Positions 6,415 to 7,523 of a stretch of DNA of 7,523 nt are shown here, piece after piece; position 1 is the stretch's first letter, and every line of letters starts with the position of its first letter. Both the position numbers and the translations under genes were made by a program. The notes beneath the pieces are model-generated. The model worked only from the letters and a program-made list of their open reading frames with translations. It was not told the origin of the DNA and made no database searches. Source of the DNA: an archaeon (lineage in GTDB: Archaea > Altiarchaeota > Altiarchaeia > IMC4 > QMZM01); assembly GCA_029933895.1 (NCBI GenBank), contig JAOZNG010000048.1:1-7523 (forward strand), read 5' to 3'.

Positions 6415-6454
6415 CTTAACTTTAATATTAAATCATGTAAACAAATATTACTTC
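6415..6454. promoter_or_regulatory. Divergent promoter region with two nested TATA-like elements
   Basis: Only 40 bases separate the ATG of the minus-strand MBL gene from that of the plus-strand DUF3795-like gene. TTTAATATTAAA (6421-6432), a perfect palindrome, lies about 30 bases before ATG 6455 and suits a leaderless plus-strand start. AAATATTA (6443-6450; TAATATTT on the minus strand) lies about 30 bases before ATG 6414 and suits the minus strand. Neither gene has a Shine-Dalgarno-like site. The two promoters would overlap, so transcription in the two directions may compete. Confidence 0.55.
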
Positions 6455-6694
6455 ATGGAGACTGGCACCTGCGGGGTAATCTGCGAGTACTGTCCAAGGT
6501 ACAGGATAGGGAAATGCACCGGCTGCAACCCGAACCCGTACTGTGGAATCCCTGACTGTGCTGGAGAAAAAGGAGTGGAGTACTGCTTCCTATGCGAGGG
6601 GTTTCCCTGTGAAAGACACTATGGTGAATGCGGCAACCTGGTAATCTTTGACAGGGGGTGGCTGGATTTCATCAAGAAAGAGACGAGGGTATAA
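6455..6694 (+). CDS. DUF3795-like small cysteine-cluster protein
   Basis: The product has 79 residues and 11 cysteines: 6, 10, 13, 21, 24, 30, 35, 44, 47, 52 and 59. Three CxxC pairs, the opening CGVICEYCP, the middle CAGEKGVEYC and the closing CxGFPCER are the pattern I know from DUF3795, a family of short proteins in archaea and anaerobic bacteria with no settled function. There is no signal peptide, so unlike the Cys-rich exported protein these cysteines probably bind zinc or an iron-sulfur cluster in the cytoplasm. The frame is open upstream to ATG 6263, but that extension would run antisense through the MBL gene start. ATG 6455 matches the TATA element and the family start. The C-terminus after Cys59 is short, FDRGWLDFIKK-type, as in shorter members. 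Confidence 0.82.
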   Translation: METGTCGVICEYCPRYRIGKCTGCNPNPYCGIPDCAGEKGVEYCFLCEGFPCERHYGECGNLVIFDRGWLDFIKKETRV

Positions 6695-6725
6695 TATATA
6701 TCTGAAGCTTATCTAATATTATGTT
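6691..6725 (+). promoter_or_regulatory. TATA-type promoter of the beta-helix gene
   Basis: ATAATATATAT (6691-6701) overlaps the stop codon of the DUF3795-like gene and lies 32 bases before ATG 6726. Spacing again suits a leaderless transcript. TTATCTAATAT (6709-6719) is identical to the 11-mer before the surface-protein operon. The beta-helix gene therefore probably has its own promoter. Confidence 0.55.
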
Positions 6726-7523
6726 ATGTCTCTTGGGAGGGTTTTGTTTTTATCTAGCTTCATGCTTTTTTTGGCTGCATCCGTTTCAGGAGAGTGCGTT
6801 AACTTAACAGATAACTCATCCTATGTCTCCAGCATCAATAACGTCTCGGGTGTGTTCTACCTAAACACGAATGTTACACTATGTAGGCAGACCTACGACT
6901 TCAACAGCTCATCCAACAACGGTGTTCTGATATTCAATGCCTCAAACATATCCCTAGACTGCAACAACTCCCTGATCAATGGCAGCAACCTATCTGACGG
7001 CTACGGGATATACCTACCCTCTGGTTTGGAAAACAACAAGGTGATAAACTGCACGGTGAAGGGATACCATACGGGGTTATGCATTAACGGCTCTAACAAT
7101 ACTGTGTTGAATTCAACCCTGGAAAGTAACCTCTACGGCATATATCTCGGCCTGAACTCTAGCAGGAGTATCATTCAGGATTCCAGAGCGGGATACAATA
7201 AACACGGCATCTACTCGAACCAGGGTTGCAACAACAGCTTCGGGAATGTATCAGCTAGCTTTAATGAATGGTGTGGGTTCCAGTTGACTTTAAGCCACCA
7301 TAACTCCTTCATGGATATCGTGGCATATAACAACTCCAGGGGGTTCATCTGTCTCTTCTCCAGCATCCATAATTCATTCAGAAACGTGGACGCCAGAGAC
7401 AACAGCTACTCAGTCTGCCTCCACAGTAACTCATACAATAATCTATTCATTGACTCGGTCCTTAACCAGTCCACTATCTCCGATGTCTACGTGAATTCAA
7501 GCATGGGGGACTGCACAATAAAC
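6726..7523 (+). CDS. Secreted right-handed beta-helix (NosD-like) protein, N-terminal 266 residues
   Basis: The frame is open from ATG 6726 to the last base of the window, so the C-terminus is missing. A signal peptide (residues 1-22, MSLGRVLFLSSF then a hydrophobic run to VSG) begins it. After a Cys-containing opening that includes NTNVTLCRQTYDF, the chain falls into imperfect repeats of about 22-25 residues built on GIYL-x-NN-x-V-x-N-x-T, for example GYGIYLPSGLENNKVINCT and LYGIYLGLNSSRSIIQDS. This is the parallel beta-helix pattern of NosD/carbohydrate-binding proteins. About 20 Asn-X-Ser/Thr sites in 266 residues suggest heavy glycosylation. Large proteins of this type are common on archaeal cell surfaces, where they may be structural, adhesive or polysaccharide-binding. 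No catalytic residues can be picked out. A competing ATG at 6721 is out of frame and reaches a stop within about 30 codons. Confidence 0.85.
   Translation, partial: MSLGRVLFLSSFMLFLAASVSGECVNLTDNSSYVSSINNVSGVFYLNTNVTLCRQTYDFNSSSNNGVLIFNASNISLDCNNSLINGSNLSDGYGIYLPSGLENNKVINCTVKGYHTGLCINGSNNTVLNSTLESNLYGIYLGLNSSRSIIQDSRAGYNKHGIYSNQGCNNSFGNVSASFNEWCGFQLTLSHHNSFMDIVAYNNSRGFICLFSSIHNSFRNVDARDNSYSVCLHSNSYNNLFIDSVLNQSTISDVYVNSSMGDCTIN

Noticed and set aside
6263..6454. Upstream in-frame extension of the DUF3795-like gene from ATG 6263
   Set aside because: It is antisense to the conserved N-terminus of the MBL gene, and family members begin close to the first CxxxCxxC.

Overview
The window looks like a piece of an archaeal genome, probably from an uncultivated lineage. 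TATA-like boxes sit about 30 bases upstream of several start codons, with no room for a leader or ribosome binding site, as in leaderless archaeal transcription. Internal operon genes are tightly packed or overlap, and many secreted proteins are dense in Asn-X-Ser/Thr sites. A C-terminal CxDGxxNQxExGxDCGGxCxxC motif occurs just before a membrane anchor. I associate that mix with DPANN, Altiarchaeota or similar archaea, but I cannot fix the taxon from this sequence. GC content is moderate, below 50% by eye.

Layout. Bases 1-171 (+) are the C-terminal end of a VOC/glyoxalase-fold protein. A TATA-like promoter at about 262-293 precedes a three-gene + strand operon of exported proteins. The first (292-1698) is a beta-rich protein with a C-terminal membrane anchor. 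The second (1695-3605) is a large secreted protein with about 50 cysteines in its first 300 residues and a duplicated WNxIS/GxGYW-type module at its end. The third (3612-4175) is a small Ig-like protein with a Ser/Thr stalk and a C-terminal anchor. This operon converges, with 3 bases between stops, on a minus-strand operon read right to left: an MBL-fold hydrolase (6414-5635), an M16 zinc peptidase with an intact HxxEH site (5631-4393), and a 73-residue membrane protein (4400-4179). From a 40-bp divergent promoter region, a 79-residue DUF3795-like cysteine cluster protein (6455-6694) reads to the right. Next comes the start of a secreted right-handed beta-helix (NosD-like) protein at 6726, open to the end of the window.

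How it may fit together. Four genes encode exported, probably glycosylated proteins. In the first operon, one large unanchored disulfide-rich protein lies between two type I membrane-anchored proteins. The simplest inference is a cell-surface assembly in which the anchored partners hold or present the cysteine-rich protein. This operon is the best candidate here for an undescribed system; its function is unknown. The MBL/M16/small membrane protein operon is a separate, probably cytoplasmic or membrane-linked hydrolase unit. No RNA genes, insertion sequences, CRISPR arrays or integration sites were seen.
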